Source of the DNA: Nostocoides sp. | GTDB taxonomy: Bacteria; Actinomycetota; Actinomycetes; Actinomycetales; Dermatophilaceae | Direction of reading: 5' to 3' | NCBI GenBank assembly: GCA_016702415.1 | Contig: JADJEA010000024.1 | Coordinates: 62,001 to 126,000, forward strand | DNA length: 64,000 nt | Shown: positions 27,013-35,978 of the stretch, piece after piece | Position numbering within the stretch: the stretch's first letter is position 1 | How the letters are laid out: every line of letters starts with the position of its first letter | Position numbers and translations under genes: made by a program | The notes under the pieces: generated by a model | What the model saw: only the letters and a program-made list of their open reading frames with translations | Told to the model about the DNA's origin: nothing | Databases searched by the model: none

Positions 27013-28134
27013 CTACTCGCGGGTGCTGGCCTCGTGGACCAGCGCGACCAGGCGGGTCAGGACGTCGGGATCGGTCTCGGGGAGGACCCCGTGGCCGAGA
27101 TTGAAGAGGTGTCCGGGTGCGGCTCCGCCCTCCGCGAGGATCCGCCGGGTCTCCCGCTCCAGCGCCGCCCACGGCGCGAAGAGAAGGGCCGGATCGAGAT
27201 TGCCCTGCACGGCATACCGTCCACCGAGGCGGGTGATCGCCTCACCGAGGCCCACCCGGTAGTCGACACCGACCACATCGGCGCCGGCCTGTGCCATCGA
27301 CACCAGCAGTTCGCCGGTCCCGACGCCGAAGTGGATCCGCGGGACACCGAGCCGACCCACCGCGTCGAGGACGGCCGCGCTGTGCGGCCGGACATGGCGC
27401 TCGTAGTCGGCCCGCGACAGCGCCCCCGCCCAGGAGTCGAAGAGTTGCACCGCCGACGCCCCCGCCTCGACCTGCACCTTGAGGAAGGCCGTCGAGATCT
27501 GGGCGAGCTTGGCGCACAACGCATTCCAGAGCTCCGGGTCACCGTGCATGAGGGCCTTGGTCTTGACATGGGTGCGGCTCGGGCCGCCCTCGATGAGATA
27601 GCTGGCGAGGGTGAAGGGCGCCCCGGCAAACCCGATCAGCGGCGTCCCGCCCAGTTCGGCGACCAGAAGACGGACCGATTCGGCGATATCGGGGATGTGC
27701 TCGGGGGTGAGGTCGGGGAGGCGGTGGAGGTCGGCATCCGACCGGATCGGGTCGGCGACCACGGGTCCGACGCCGGGGACGATGTCGATCCCCAGTCCGA
27801 CGGCGGCCACGGGGACGACGATGTCGGAGAAGAAGATCGCCGCGTCCACGCCGTGGCGGCGCACGGGCTGAAGGGTGATCTCGGTTACCAGGTCGGGCCG
27901 ACGGCAGCTCTCCAGCATGCCGACGCCTTGGCGCAGGGCGCGGTACTCCGGCAGGGATCGGCCCGCCTGTCGCATGAACCACACGGGGGTATGCCGCACC
28001 GCCTCCCCGCGGGCGGCGCGCAGCAGGGGTGCGTCGACCAGGCGGGGGTCCGCGGCCGCCGGGCCGCGAACGGGAACGAGGGACTGGGGGTCGGCGGTCA
28101 CCGCCCGATCGTATGCGGCCGTTCGAGGGGTCAC
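27013..28134 (-). CDS. hemE: Uroporphyrinogen decarboxylase HemE
   Basis: Decarboxylates uroporphyrinogen III to coproporphyrinogen III (373 aa from the GTG that overlaps the upstream stop; a GTG 33 nt later is the alternative). Family signatures: [31 protein letters not shown] with the catalytic Asp, [29 protein letters not shown] and [10 protein letters not shown], ending [16 protein letters not shown]. All active-site segments look intact. Translation may be coupled to the EamA-type transporter gene upstream through a GTGA overlap. With hemY and hemQ it makes most of the lower heme pathway. Confidence 0.96.
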   Translation of the reverse strand: MTPRTAAYDRAVTADPQSLVPVRGPAAADPRLVDAPLLRAARGEAVRHTPVWFMRQAGRSLPEYRALRQGVGMLESCRRPDLVTEITLQPVRRHGVDAAIFFSDIVVPVAAVGLGIDIVPGVGPVVADPIRSDADLHRLPDLTPEHIPDIAESVRLLVAELGGTPLIGFAGAPFTLASYLIEGGPSRTHVKTKALMHGDPELWNALCAKLAQISTAFLKVQVEAGASAVQLFDSWAGALSRADYERHVRPHSAAVLDAVGRLGVPRIHFGVGTGELLVSMAQAGADVVGVDYRVGLGEAITRLGGRYAVQGNLDPALLFAPWAALERETRRILAEGGAAPGHLFNLGHGVLPETDPDVLTRLVALVHEASTRE

Positions 28135-28958
28135 GCGCCCGCGGCGATGAGAACGACACCCGCCATCGTCGCCGCGACGCCGGCGATCTGGACCGGCCGC
28201 AGTCGCTCACGCAGCACGGCATACGCCCATCCGGCGGTGACCACGGGATAGAGCGACCCGAGGACGCTGGCGACACTGACATAGCCGCGGGAGGAGGCGA
28301 CAGCGAATAGGCCGTTGGCCGCGAGGTCGGCACAGCCGACGAAAGCCAGCGCGGGCAGATCGCGCACGGCCATCCCCCCGGTGCGGCGCAGCACCACGGC
28401 AGCGAGCGCGAAGAGCACGACCGAGGTCAGCCGCATCCCCCACAATGTGTGCGCCACCGAGACGCGCCCCCCACGGTCGAGGGCATAAAGGGTGATCCCG
28501 AATCCGGCACCGGCCAGGCACGCCAGGAGCACCGGTCGGCGGCCGATGCGCCCGTCGAGTTCGGGGCCGGAGGCCAGCAGCACACCGACGACGGCGATGG
28601 CCATCCCCGTCCACGAGAGCACCGAGGGTGCCTCTCCGCCCAGCACGCCGAGAAGGACCGGCACCACGACCCCGAGGGAGGCGATGGGCGCAACCACCCC
28701 CATGGTCCCGGTGCTCAACGCCGCATAGAAGCAGATCAGGGCGCTGGATCCGGATGCTCCGGCGAGCACGCCCCAGGCCGGCCAGGTGCCCGGCGGCCAG
28801 GTGCCCAGAGCCAGGACGATGGTGCTCATGACGACCAGACCGAACGCCTGCGACCAGCCGACGACGGCCGCAGCCGGGCGCCGCTTGGCCACCAGCCCGG
28901 CCGCGAAGTCGGAGGTGCCCCACACCACGGAGGAGCACAGCGCGAGGAGGGCGGTCAC
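28131..28958 (-). CDS. EamA/DMT-family transporter
   Basis: Small-molecule exporter or importer of the drug/metabolite transporter superfamily (275 aa) with about ten hydrophobic helices in two repeated halves. The N-terminal [16 protein letters not shown] and mid-protein [14 protein letters not shown] are typical of the two EamA repeats; helix starts such as [17 protein letters not shown] are also characteristic. Substrate unknown. It is the first gene of a two-gene unit with hemE and ends by overlapping the hemE start. Its own start is 85 bp from the divergent DUF3000 gene. Confidence 0.85.
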   Translation of the reverse strand: MTALLALCSSVVWGTSDFAAGLVAKRRPAAAVVGWSQAFGLVVMSTIVLALGTWPPGTWPAWGVLAGASGSSALICFYAALSTGTMGVVAPIASLGVVVPVLLGVLGGEAPSVLSWTGMAIAVVGVLLASGPELDGRIGRRPVLLACLAGAGFGITLYALDRGGRVSVAHTLWGMRLTSVVLFALAAVVLRRTGGMAVRDLPALAFVGCADLAANGLFAVASSRGYVSVASVLGSLYPVVTAGWAYAVLRERLRPVQIAGVAATMAGVVLIAAGA

Positions 28959-29043
28959 CGGCGCAGAGTATCCGCAGGCACGACACGCCCCCGCCTCCCC
29001 GCGCCAATGCGGCCCATCGCCGGTCGCCTGCGCCTAACCTGCA

Positions 29044-29631
29044 ATGGTGGCGAGCCGCACGAACTCCTCAGCAGCGCCGGCGGTCTTCGCCCAGGCGCTA
29101 GCGGCCCTGCGGAGCGTCCGGGTTCGCCCCGAGTTGCGGCTCACCGAGGTCCCACCGCCGGCACGGATCGCGCCGCATGCCGTGGCCCTGACGGCCGAGG
29201 TACTCGTCGCTTCCGACGACGAGGACGATCTCGCCTCGGGACGCTTCGTCCTCCTCCACGATCCCGCCTGTCCGGAGCCGTGGGGCGGCCCCTGGCGCGT
29301 CGTCACCTTCGCCCGCGCCGAACTCGAACCCGAGATGGGCACCGACCCCTTTCTGAGCGAGGTCGGCTGGTCGTGGCTGATGGAGTCCCTGGAGTCGTAT
29401 GACGTGCGCTTCTCCGCCGAGGCCGGCACCGTCACCACCGTGGTCTCCGAGAGCTTCGGCGGGCTGAGCGAGCGTCCCCGGGTGGTCGAGCTCGAGATCC
29501 GCGCGTCCTGGACGCCCGAGGACGGCAACCCGGCCGCCCATCTCGAAGCCTGGGCCGACCTGTTGTGCACGGTCGCCGGACTCCCGCCGCTCCCGGAAGG
29601 AGTCGTCGCCCTCCCTGGCCGACGCCGTTGA
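29044..29631 (+). CDS. DUF3000 domain protein
   Basis: Conserved actinobacterial protein of unknown function (195 aa). Recognised by the block RVRPELRLTEVPPPARIAPHA, the acidic VASDDEDDLASGRFVLLHDP, PWGGPWRVVTFARAELEPEMG and LSEVGWSWLMESLE. No signal peptide, no membrane segment, no obvious catalytic motif. In mycobacteria the homolog lies immediately before the RNase D/HRDC gene, exactly as here, where the two are 5 nt apart and presumably co-transcribed. ATG start; no strong ribosome site. Confidence 0.88.
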   Translation: MVASRTNSSAAPAVFAQALAALRSVRVRPELRLTEVPPPARIAPHAVALTAEVLVASDDEDDLASGRFVLLHDPACPEPWGGPWRVVTFARAELEPEMGTDPFLSEVGWSWLMESLESYDVRFSAEAGTVTTVVSESFGGLSERPRVVELEIRASWTPEDGNPAAHLEAWADLLCTVAGLPPLPEGVVALPGRRR

Positions 29632-29636
29632 CCCGT

Positions 29637-30911
29637 ATGACCGAATCCCCCGTCTCCCCCGCGGACTCCCCTTCCCCCGCGACCCACACGGTGGTCCCGG
29701 GCGACCCCACGACCCCGGTCCGGCTTCTGGACACTCCAGCCGACGGCATACCCGATGTCGTCACGTCCGAACGCCGCCTCGACGCGGCCGCCGCGGCCAT
29801 CGCCGCCGGAGAGGGTTCGGTGGCGATCGACGCGGAGCGGGCCTCCGGTTATCGCTACGGCCAGCGCGCCTATCTCGTCCAGATCCGCCGCGAGGGGGCG
29901 GGGACCTGGCTCATCGATCCGATGGCCGTACCCGACCTGCGCCCCCTCGACGAGGCGATCGGCGGCGCCGAATGGATTCTGCACGCGGCCACCCAGGACC
30001 TCGCCTGCCTCGCCGAGGTGGGCCTACGACCACGCCAGCTGTTCGACACCGAACTCGCCGGCCGCCTCCTCGGGATGCCGCGTGTCGGTCTCGCCGCCGT
30101 CGTCGAGCACTATCTGGGCCTGACGCTGGCCAAGGAACACTCCGCCGTGGACTGGTCGACCCGCCCGATGCCCCAGTCCTGGCTGCTGTATGCCGCCCTC
30201 GACGTCGAGGTCCTCACCGAAGTCCGCAACCTCATGGGCGTCGACCTCGCCCGCGCCGGCAAGGACGAGTGGGCTCGCCAGGAGTTCGACGCTCTTCTCG
30301 ACTGGCAGCCGACTCAGCGCCCGGACCCGTGGCGACGGACCGCCGGGATGCACAAGGTCCGCGGTGCCCGGGGCTTGGCGTTCGTCCGCGAGCTCTGGTA
30401 CGAACGCGACCGGCTCGCCGCGGAGCGGGACGTCGCGCCGGGACGCCTCGCCCCCGATGCCGTCCTCCTCCAGATCGCCCAGCACGCCCTCACCGATCCA
30501 CGCTCGCTCCCGTCGGGCAGCCGCACGATCGCGCGCTACCGCCGGGAGTGGCTCATCGCCCTCGAACGGGCTGCGGCTCTGCCCGACTCCGGTCTCCCGC
30601 CGCTGGCCCTGCCCAGTGACGGTCCACCACCGCCGCGGGCCTGGGCCGAGAAGAACCCGGTCGCGGCGCGGCGCCTCGGGCACACGCGCGAGGCGCTCTC
30701 CCGGTTCGCGTTCGACCACCAGATCCCGATCGAGAACGTCTGCTCCCCCGAGCCGCTGCGCCGGATCGTGTGGTCGCCCCCCGACGGTGCCCCCGACGCG
30801 GCGGCCCTCGACGCGCGGCTGGCGTCGTATGGCGTGCGTCCCTGGCAGCGGGGGATCGTCATACCCCTCCTTCAGGAGGCGTGGGCGGCCACCGGCGTCG
30901 TCGGCGAGTGA
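29637..30911 (+). CDS. Ribonuclease D-like 3'-5' exonuclease with HRDC domain
   Basis: DEDD-family exonuclease (424 aa). After a Pro/Ser-rich leader of about 35 residues, the catalytic motifs are SVAIDAERASGYRY (Exo I Asp and Glu), ILHAATQDLACLAEVGL (Exo II Asp) and WLLYAALDVEVLTEV (Exo III Asp, with Tyr). HRDC-like helical domains follow from about residue 215 (KVRGARGLAFVRELWYERD) and again near the C-terminus. The usual role is 3' trimming of structured RNA. It is 5 nt downstream of the DUF3000 gene and followed by the fadA control region. Confidence 0.92.
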   Translation: MTESPVSPADSPSPATHTVVPGDPTTPVRLLDTPADGIPDVVTSERRLDAAAAAIAAGEGSVAIDAERASGYRYGQRAYLVQIRREGAGTWLIDPMAVPDLRPLDEAIGGAEWILHAATQDLACLAEVGLRPRQLFDTELAGRLLGMPRVGLAAVVEHYLGLTLAKEHSAVDWSTRPMPQSWLLYAALDVEVLTEVRNLMGVDLARAGKDEWARQEFDALLDWQPTQRPDPWRRTAGMHKVRGARGLAFVRELWYERDRLAAERDVAPGRLAPDAVLLQIAQHALTDPRSLPSGSRTIARYRREWLIALERAAALPDSGLPPLALPSDGPPPPRAWAEKNPVAARRLGHTREALSRFAFDHQIPIENVCSPEPLRRIVWSPPDGAPDAAALDARLASYGVRPWQRGIVIPLLQEAWAATGVVGE

Positions 30912-30939
30912 GCGCCGTCACCGGTGCCGACCCTGCCGC

Positions 30940-30957
30940 ACTAAGCGAGCGCTTAGT
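30940..30957. promoter_or_regulatory. TetR-type operator overlapping the fadA promoter
   Basis: Palindrome ACTAAGCG-AG-CGCTTAGT, 8-bp arms with a 2-bp centre, 70 bp upstream of fadA. It overlaps a likely -10 box TAGTAT at 30954-30959. The TAAGCG/CGCTTA type is typical of TetR-family operators, so a fatty-acid-responsive repressor is likely; no such gene is in the window. Confidence 0.65.
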
Positions 30958-31027
30958 ATCGTGGATCGACCGGGGCCCGTCCACTCGCGCGCCCGCGGTT
31001 CCGAAATCCTGACCGAGGAGGAGCGCT

Positions 31028-32239
31028 GTGGCGCGTCAACGTCGTGAGGTCGTCTTCGTCGACGGGGTCCGCACCCCGTTCGGGAAGGCCGGCCCCAAGG
31101 GCATGTATGCCGAGACCCGAGCCGACGACCTGGTGGTCCGGTGCATCCGCGAGTTGCTCGTCCGCAACCCGCAGTTGCCACCGGATCGGGTCGAGGAGGT
31201 CGCCATCGCCGCGACGACCCAGATCGGCGACCAGGGCCTGACGCTGGGCCGGATCGCGGCCCTCCTCTCCGGCCTGCCCAAGACGACGCCGGGCTACTCC
31301 ATCGACCGGATGTGCGCCGGCGCGATGACCGCCGTCGCCTCGACGGCCGGGATGATCAGCTTCGGCGCCATCGACATCGCCGTCGCCGGCGGCGTCGAGC
31401 ACATGGGCCGCCACCCGATGGGCGAGGGCGTGGACCCCAATCCCCGCATCGTCGCCGAGCGCCTGGTCGACCCGTCCGCCCTCGTCATGGGCAAGACGGC
31501 CGAGAACCTCCACGACCGCTACCCGCAACTGACCAAGGCCCGGTGCGACGCCTATGCCGTCGCCTCCCAGGACAAGCTCGCGAAGGCGTATGCCGAGGGC
31601 AAGATCCAGCCGGACCTGGTCCCGATGGCGACCCGGAGCAAGGCGAAGGGCTACGGTCTCGCCGTCGCCGACGAGCCCCCACGTCCCGGGACGACGATCG
31701 CGGACCTCGCCGACTTGAAGACCCCCTTCCGCCCGCACGGACGGGTCACCGCCGGCAATGCCGCCGGACTCAATGACGGGGCGACGGCCTGCCTGCTCGC
31801 GGCGGAGGAGACCGCCAAGGAACTCGGCCTGCCCGTCAAGATGCGCCTGGTCGAATTCGCGTTCGTCGGCGTCGAGCCCGAGGTCATGGGCATCGGCCCG
31901 GTCCCGGCCGCGGAGAAGGCTCTGGCCAAGGCGGGGATGAGCATCGACGACATCGGTCTCTTCGAACTCAACGAGGCGTTCGCCGTCCAGGTCATCGCCT
32001 TCCTCGACCACTTCGGGATTCCCGACGACGACCCACGCGTGAACGAGTACGGCGGGGCCATCGCCACGGGCCACCCCCTCGCCTCCAGCGGCGTGCGCCT
32101 GATGAACCAACTCGCGGCCCAGTTCGCGGAGCACCCGGAGGTGCGCTACGGCATGACCGCCATGTGCATCGGGATCGGGATGGGCGGCGCGGTGATCTGG
32201 GAGAACCCCCAGCACGCGGACTACGGGAAGGACAACTGA
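31028..32239 (+). CDS. fadA: Acetyl-CoA C-acyltransferase (thiolase) FadA
   Basis: Thiolase of fatty-acid beta-oxidation (403 aa). GTG start with GAGGAGGAG at about 5 nt. The acyl-accepting cysteine is Cys96 in DRMCAGAMTAVAST; the second half has NDGATACLLAAE, LFELNEAFAVQVIAF, the catalytic His in GHPLASSGVRLMNQL and the C-terminal Cys in MCIGIGMGGAVIWE. First gene of the fadA-fadB operon (2 nt gap), controlled by the palindrome 70 bp upstream. Together the two proteins form the trifunctional-like beta-oxidation complex known in actinobacteria. Confidence 0.95.
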   Translation: MARQRREVVFVDGVRTPFGKAGPKGMYAETRADDLVVRCIRELLVRNPQLPPDRVEEVAIAATTQIGDQGLTLGRIAALLSGLPKTTPGYSIDRMCAGAMTAVASTAGMISFGAIDIAVAGGVEHMGRHPMGEGVDPNPRIVAERLVDPSALVMGKTAENLHDRYPQLTKARCDAYAVASQDKLAKAYAEGKIQPDLVPMATRSKAKGYGLAVADEPPRPGTTIADLADLKTPFRPHGRVTAGNAAGLNDGATACLLAAEETAKELGLPVKMRLVEFAFVGVEPEVMGIGPVPAAEKALAKAGMSIDDIGLFELNEAFAVQVIAFLDHFGIPDDDPRVNEYGGAIATGHPLASSGVRLMNQLAAQFAEHPEVRYGMTAMCIGIGMGGAVIWENPQHADYGKDN

Positions 32240-32241
32240 CG

Positions 32242-34326
32242 ATGACCGCCACTGCTGACAAGGCCGCGGCCGAGTTCACCGACGAGGTCGTGACCAAGGC
32301 CCTGGTCCAGGACGTCACGATGCCCGGGGGCGCGGGCACGCTCGCGCTGATCACCCTCGACAACGGGTTCGACCACACCAAGCCCAACACCTTCGGCCCG
32401 ACGACGATCGCCGGCATTGCCGAGGTCGTCGCTCGCCTCGCCGAGCGCGCCGCGGCCGGGGAGATCCAGGCCGTGGGTATCACCGGGAAGCCGTTCATCT
32501 TTGCGGTCGGTGCCGACCTCTCGGGTGTGCCCTATGTCCGCGCCCGGGAGCAGGCGCTGGAGATCGCGCGGGCGGGGCACGCGGCATACGCCCAGATCAT
32601 GGATCTGCCGGTGCCGACGTTCGCGTTCGTCAACGGGGCCGCCATGGGTGGCGGCGTCGAGATCGCCCTCGCGTGCGACTACCGCACCATCTCCGCGGGG
32701 GTTCCGGCCCTCGCCCTCCCCGAGGCCTTCCTCGGGCTCGTCCCCGGATGGGGTGGCTGCTACCTCCTGCCCAATCTCATCGGAGCGGCCAAGGCCCTCA
32801 CGGTGATCATCGAGAACCCGATGAACACCAACCGGATGCTCAAGGGTCCGCAGGCGTTCAAGCTGGGGATGGCCGATGCGATGTTCGCGCCGGCCGACTT
32901 CCTCGAGTCCTCCGTCGCCTGGGCCGCCAAGGTCGTCAGCGGCGAGATCACCGTCGAGCGGCCGGCAGTCGACCGCGACGAGACCGCCTGGAACACCGCC
33001 GTCGCGATGGCCAAGGGCTTGGTCGATGTCAAGACCGGTGGCAAGTCGCCGGCCCCCTATCGCGCGCTCGACCTCGTGGCCGCAGCCCGCACCGCGGACC
33101 GGGCGACCGCATTCGCCGCCGAGGACGACGCGCTCGCCGACCTCCTCATGGGCGACGAGTTGCGCGCGGGCCTCTACTCGTTCGACCTGGTCCAAAAGCG
33201 CGCCAAGCGCCCGGCCGGGGCACCGGACAAGGCCCTGGCCCGGCCCGTCACCAAGGTCGGCATCGTCGGTGCCGGGCTCATGGCCGCCCAGCTCGCGCTC
33301 CTGTTCGCCAAGAACATGGAGGTCCCGGTCGTCATGACCGACCTCGACCAGGAGCGGGTCGACAAGGGCGTCGCCTATGTCACCGGACAATTGGCCGACC
33401 AGGTCACCAAGGGCCGGATGTCCCAGGACACCGCCAACAAGATCGGCGCCCTGGTGACCGGATCGACAAGCAAGGAGGGCTTCGCCGACGCCGAGTTCGT
33501 CATCGAGGCCGTCTTCGAGGAGATCGGGGTCAAGAAGCAGGTCTTCGCCCAGGTCGAGGAGGTCGTGTCGGCGGAGTGTGTGCTCGCCTCCAACACCTCC
33601 TCGCTCTCGATCACCGAGATGGCCGCGGATCTGGCTCACCCCGAGCGGGTTGTCGGGTTCCACTTCTTCAACCCGGTCGCGGTCATGCCCCTGCTGGAGA
33701 TCATCCCCGGTGAGAAGACCGACGACGCGGCGCTGGCGACGGCCTTCGCCGTCGGGCGCGCCCTGAAGAAGACGACGATCCGGGTCAAGGACTCCGCGAG
33801 CTTCATCGTCAACCGGTTGCTCGGGCGGTTCATGGGCGAATACAGCCGCATCGTCGACGAGGGCACTCCGGTTGCCGTCGCCGACCAGGCTGTCGCCGGC
33901 ATCGCCCCGATGCCGCCCTTCGTCCTGCTCGGGCTCGTCGGTCCGGCGATTGCGCTCCACAACTCCGAGACCCTCCACCGGGCCTTCGGGGACCGCTTCT
34001 ATGTGTCGCCTTCCCTGAAGGCGCTCGTGGAAGCCAAGAAGGCGGCATACGACCCGGCACTGCAGATTCCGCCGGAGTCGCCCGTCGAGTTGTCGGTCGC
34101 CGACGCTCGCGAGCGGGTCCTGTCGGCGATCTGCGAGGAGATCGGGCTCATGCTCAAGGACGGTGTGGCGCAAGCGCCGATGGACATCGACCTGGCCATG
34201 ATCACCGGTGCCGGCTTCCAGTTCTGGAACGGGGGCATCTGCCCCGTCCTCGATCGTGAGGGCATCAGCGAGAAGGTTCTCGGCACGCGCCTGCTGCCCC
34301 CGGGCGCGGCCAGCGTTCCCGCCTGA
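32242..34326 (+). CDS. fadB: Enoyl-CoA hydratase/3-hydroxyacyl-CoA dehydrogenase FadB
   Basis: Bifunctional beta-oxidation subunit (694 aa). ATG start 2 nt after the fadA stop, with GGAAGGA about 9 nt upstream. The N-terminal crotonase half shows FAVGADLSG and FVNGAAMGGGVEIALACDYR, with ALPEAFLGLVPGWGG carrying the catalytic Glu. The dehydrogenase half starts TKVGIVGAGLMAAQLALLFA near residue 335, followed by LASNTSSLSITEMA, the catalytic His in VVGFHFFNPVAVMPLLE and FIVNRLLGRFMGEY. The C-terminal helical domain ends before a strong hairpin terminator. Full length, no disruption. Confidence 0.95.
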   Translation: MTATADKAAAEFTDEVVTKALVQDVTMPGGAGTLALITLDNGFDHTKPNTFGPTTIAGIAEVVARLAERAAAGEIQAVGITGKPFIFAVGADLSGVPYVRAREQALEIARAGHAAYAQIMDLPVPTFAFVNGAAMGGGVEIALACDYRTISAGVPALALPEAFLGLVPGWGGCYLLPNLIGAAKALTVIIENPMNTNRMLKGPQAFKLGMADAMFAPADFLESSVAWAAKVVSGEITVERPAVDRDETAWNTAVAMAKGLVDVKTGGKSPAPYRALDLVAAARTADRATAFAAEDDALADLLMGDELRAGLYSFDLVQKRAKRPAGAPDKALARPVTKVGIVGAGLMAAQLALLFAKNMEVPVVMTDLDQERVDKGVAYVTGQLADQVTKGRMSQDTANKIGALVTGSTSKEGFADAEFVIEAVFEEIGVKKQVFAQVEEVVSAECVLASNTSSLSITEMAADLAHPERVVGFHFFNPVAVMPLLEIIPGEKTDDAALATAFAVGRALKKTTIRVKDSASFIVNRLLGRFMGEYSRIVDEGTPVAVADQAVAGIAPMPPFVLLGLVGPAIALHNSETLHRAFGDRFYVSPSLKALVEAKKAAYDPALQIPPESPVELSVADARERVLSAICEEIGLMLKDGVAQAPMDIDLAMITGAGFQFWNGGICPVLDREGISEKVLGTRLLPPGAASVPA

Positions 34327-34337
34327 CGCTCTCCCCC

Positions 34338-34378
34338 GGTTCGGCCCGGACGCCAGCGGTCGGCGTCCGGGCCGAACC
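34338..34378 (+). terminator. Terminator of the fadA-fadB operon
   Basis: Perfect 17-bp inverted repeat GGTTCGGCCCGGACGCC / GGCGTCCGGGCCGAACC with a 7-nt loop, 12 nt after the fadB stop. No T-run follows, as is common in high-GC actinobacteria. Confidence 0.8.
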
Positions 34379-34394
34379 CTGTCGCCGGACGTAT

Positions 34395-34406
34395 CTCACA
34401 TGTGAG
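34395..34406. promoter_or_regulatory. Perfect palindrome CTCACATGTGAG at the HTH-MurA start
   Basis: A 12-bp perfect palindrome in the context TATCTCACATGTGAGGTA, ending 15 bp before the GTG start of a gene whose product begins with a helix-turn-helix. Its right arm contains GAGGT, the only ribosome-site candidate. Best explained as an autoregulatory operator that would block promoter or translation start. Confidence 0.6.
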
Positions 34407-34421
34407 GTACGATTGACGATT

Positions 34422-35954
34422 GTGTCCGACAACTATCTCGACCGCATCGGCAACCTCATCCGGGATGCGCGGCGTCACAAGGGTATGACGCAGACCGACC
34501 TCGCCACCTCCCTCGGCACCAGCCAGAGCGCCGTAGCCCGGATCGAGCAGGGCGGGCAGAACCTCAGTCTGGAGATGCTGGCCCGCATCGGTGAGGCCCT
34601 CGACAGCGAGTTCGTGTCGTTGGGGCACAGCCAACCTCAGCACCTCCGCGTGGTCGGCGGGTCCCAGCTCTCGGGATCGATCGAGGTCAAGACCTCCAAG
34701 AACGCCGCGGTCGCCCTCCTGTGTGCGGCCCTGCTCAACAAGGGCCGCACGACGCTGCGCAGCCTCGCCCGGATCGAAGAGGTCAACCGGATCATCGAGG
34801 TCCTCGGGTCGATCGGGGTCCGGACCCGGTGGCTGCCGGGGACCAGCGATCTCGAGATCATCCCTCCCGCGCGCGTCGACCTCGACGCGATCGACGTCGA
34901 GGCGGCCCGACGCACCCGCACCGTCATCATGTTCCTCGGTCCGCTCCTGCACGAGTTCGCGTCGTTCCGGCTGCCCTATGCCGGCGGATGCGACTTAGGG
35001 ACGCGGACCATCGAGCCGCATCTGATCGCGTTGCGGCACTTCGGACTCGACGTCGTGGCCACCCACGGGTTCTACGACTGCTCCGCGCGCATCGGCACCG
35101 GCCCGGCCCGGCCGATCGTCCTGACCGAACGCGGCGACACCGTCACCGAGAACGTCCTCATGGCGGCCGCCCGGTTCGACGGGGTCACCGTGGTGCGCAA
35201 TGCCTCCTCCAACTACATGGTCCAGGACCTGTGCTTCTTCCTCCAGCGGCTCGGGGTGCGGATCGACGGAATCGGGACCACGACCCTGGTCGTCCACGGC
35301 GTCCCGCAGATCGACGTCGACGTCGACTACCAGCCCAGCGAGGACCCGATCGAGGCGATGAGCCTGCTGGCCGCCGCGGTGGTCACCGACTCCGCCATCA
35401 CCATCGAGCGGGTCCCGATCGAGTTCCTCGAGATCGAGTTGGCGACCCTCGAGGCGATGGGGATGCGGTATGACGTGACCCCCGAGTACGTCTCCGCCAA
35501 CGGCCACACCCGCCTCGTCGACCTCACCACCATCCCCGGTCCGCTCAAAGCGGCGGTCGACAAGATCCATCCGATGCCGTTCCCGGGGCTCAATATCGAC
35601 AACCTCCCCTTCTTCGCGCTCATCGCCGCGAAGGCGGAGGGGACGACGATGATCCACGACTGGGTCTATGACAACCGGGCGATCTATCTGACCGAGCTGA
35701 CCAAGGTGGGCGTCAAGGTCCAGTTGCTCGACCCGCACCGCGTGATGATTACCGGACCGACGCCGAAGTTCCGGGCCGCGGAGGTCGTCTGCCCGCCCGC
35801 GCTGCGCCCCGGCGTCGTCGTGCTGTTGGCGATGCTCGCCGCCCCCGGCGTCTCGGTGCTGCGCAATGTCTATGTCATCCACCGGGGCTATGAGGACCTG
35901 GCCGAACGCCTCAACTCCCTGGGCGCCAAGATCGAGACCTTCCGCGACATCTGA
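34422..35954 (+). CDS. MurA-family enolpyruvyltransferase fused to an N-terminal XRE helix-turn-helix
   Basis: Two-domain protein (510 aa). Residues 1-70 are an XRE-type DNA-binding domain: LIRDARRHKGMTQTDLATSLG, TSQSAVARIEQGGQNLSLEML. From about residue 75 to the end is a UDP-N-acetylglucosamine 1-carboxyvinyltransferase fold: SGSIEVKTSKNAAVALL (Lys93 in the place of MurA Lys22), GGCDLGTRTIEPHLIAL with the reactive cysteine (Cys190) equivalent to E. coli Cys115, and a closing VYVIHRGYEDLAERLNSLGAKI. Catalytic residues look retained. GTG start chosen; a TTG 9 nt upstream is possible. A role as a cell-wall-sensing regulator, second MurA, or both is inference. Confidence 0.9.
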   Translation: MSDNYLDRIGNLIRDARRHKGMTQTDLATSLGTSQSAVARIEQGGQNLSLEMLARIGEALDSEFVSLGHSQPQHLRVVGGSQLSGSIEVKTSKNAAVALLCAALLNKGRTTLRSLARIEEVNRIIEVLGSIGVRTRWLPGTSDLEIIPPARVDLDAIDVEAARRTRTVIMFLGPLLHEFASFRLPYAGGCDLGTRTIEPHLIALRHFGLDVVATHGFYDCSARIGTGPARPIVLTERGDTVTENVLMAAARFDGVTVVRNASSNYMVQDLCFFLQRLGVRIDGIGTTTLVVHGVPQIDVDVDYQPSEDPIEAMSLLAAAVVTDSAITIERVPIEFLEIELATLEAMGMRYDVTPEYVSANGHTRLVDLTTIPGPLKAAVDKIHPMPFPGLNIDNLPFFALIAAKAEGTTMIHDWVYDNRAIYLTELTKVGVKVQLLDPHRVMITGPTPKFRAAEVVCPPALRPGVVVLLAMLAAPGVSVLRNVYVIHRGYEDLAERLNSLGAKIETFRDI

Positions 35955-35978
35955 AGACCCGCACCTGGACCACGGGAG

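Noticed and set aside
32221..34173. Long open frame antisense to fadB
   Set aside because: Same mirror effect; composition is low-complexity and the sense gene carries every family motif.
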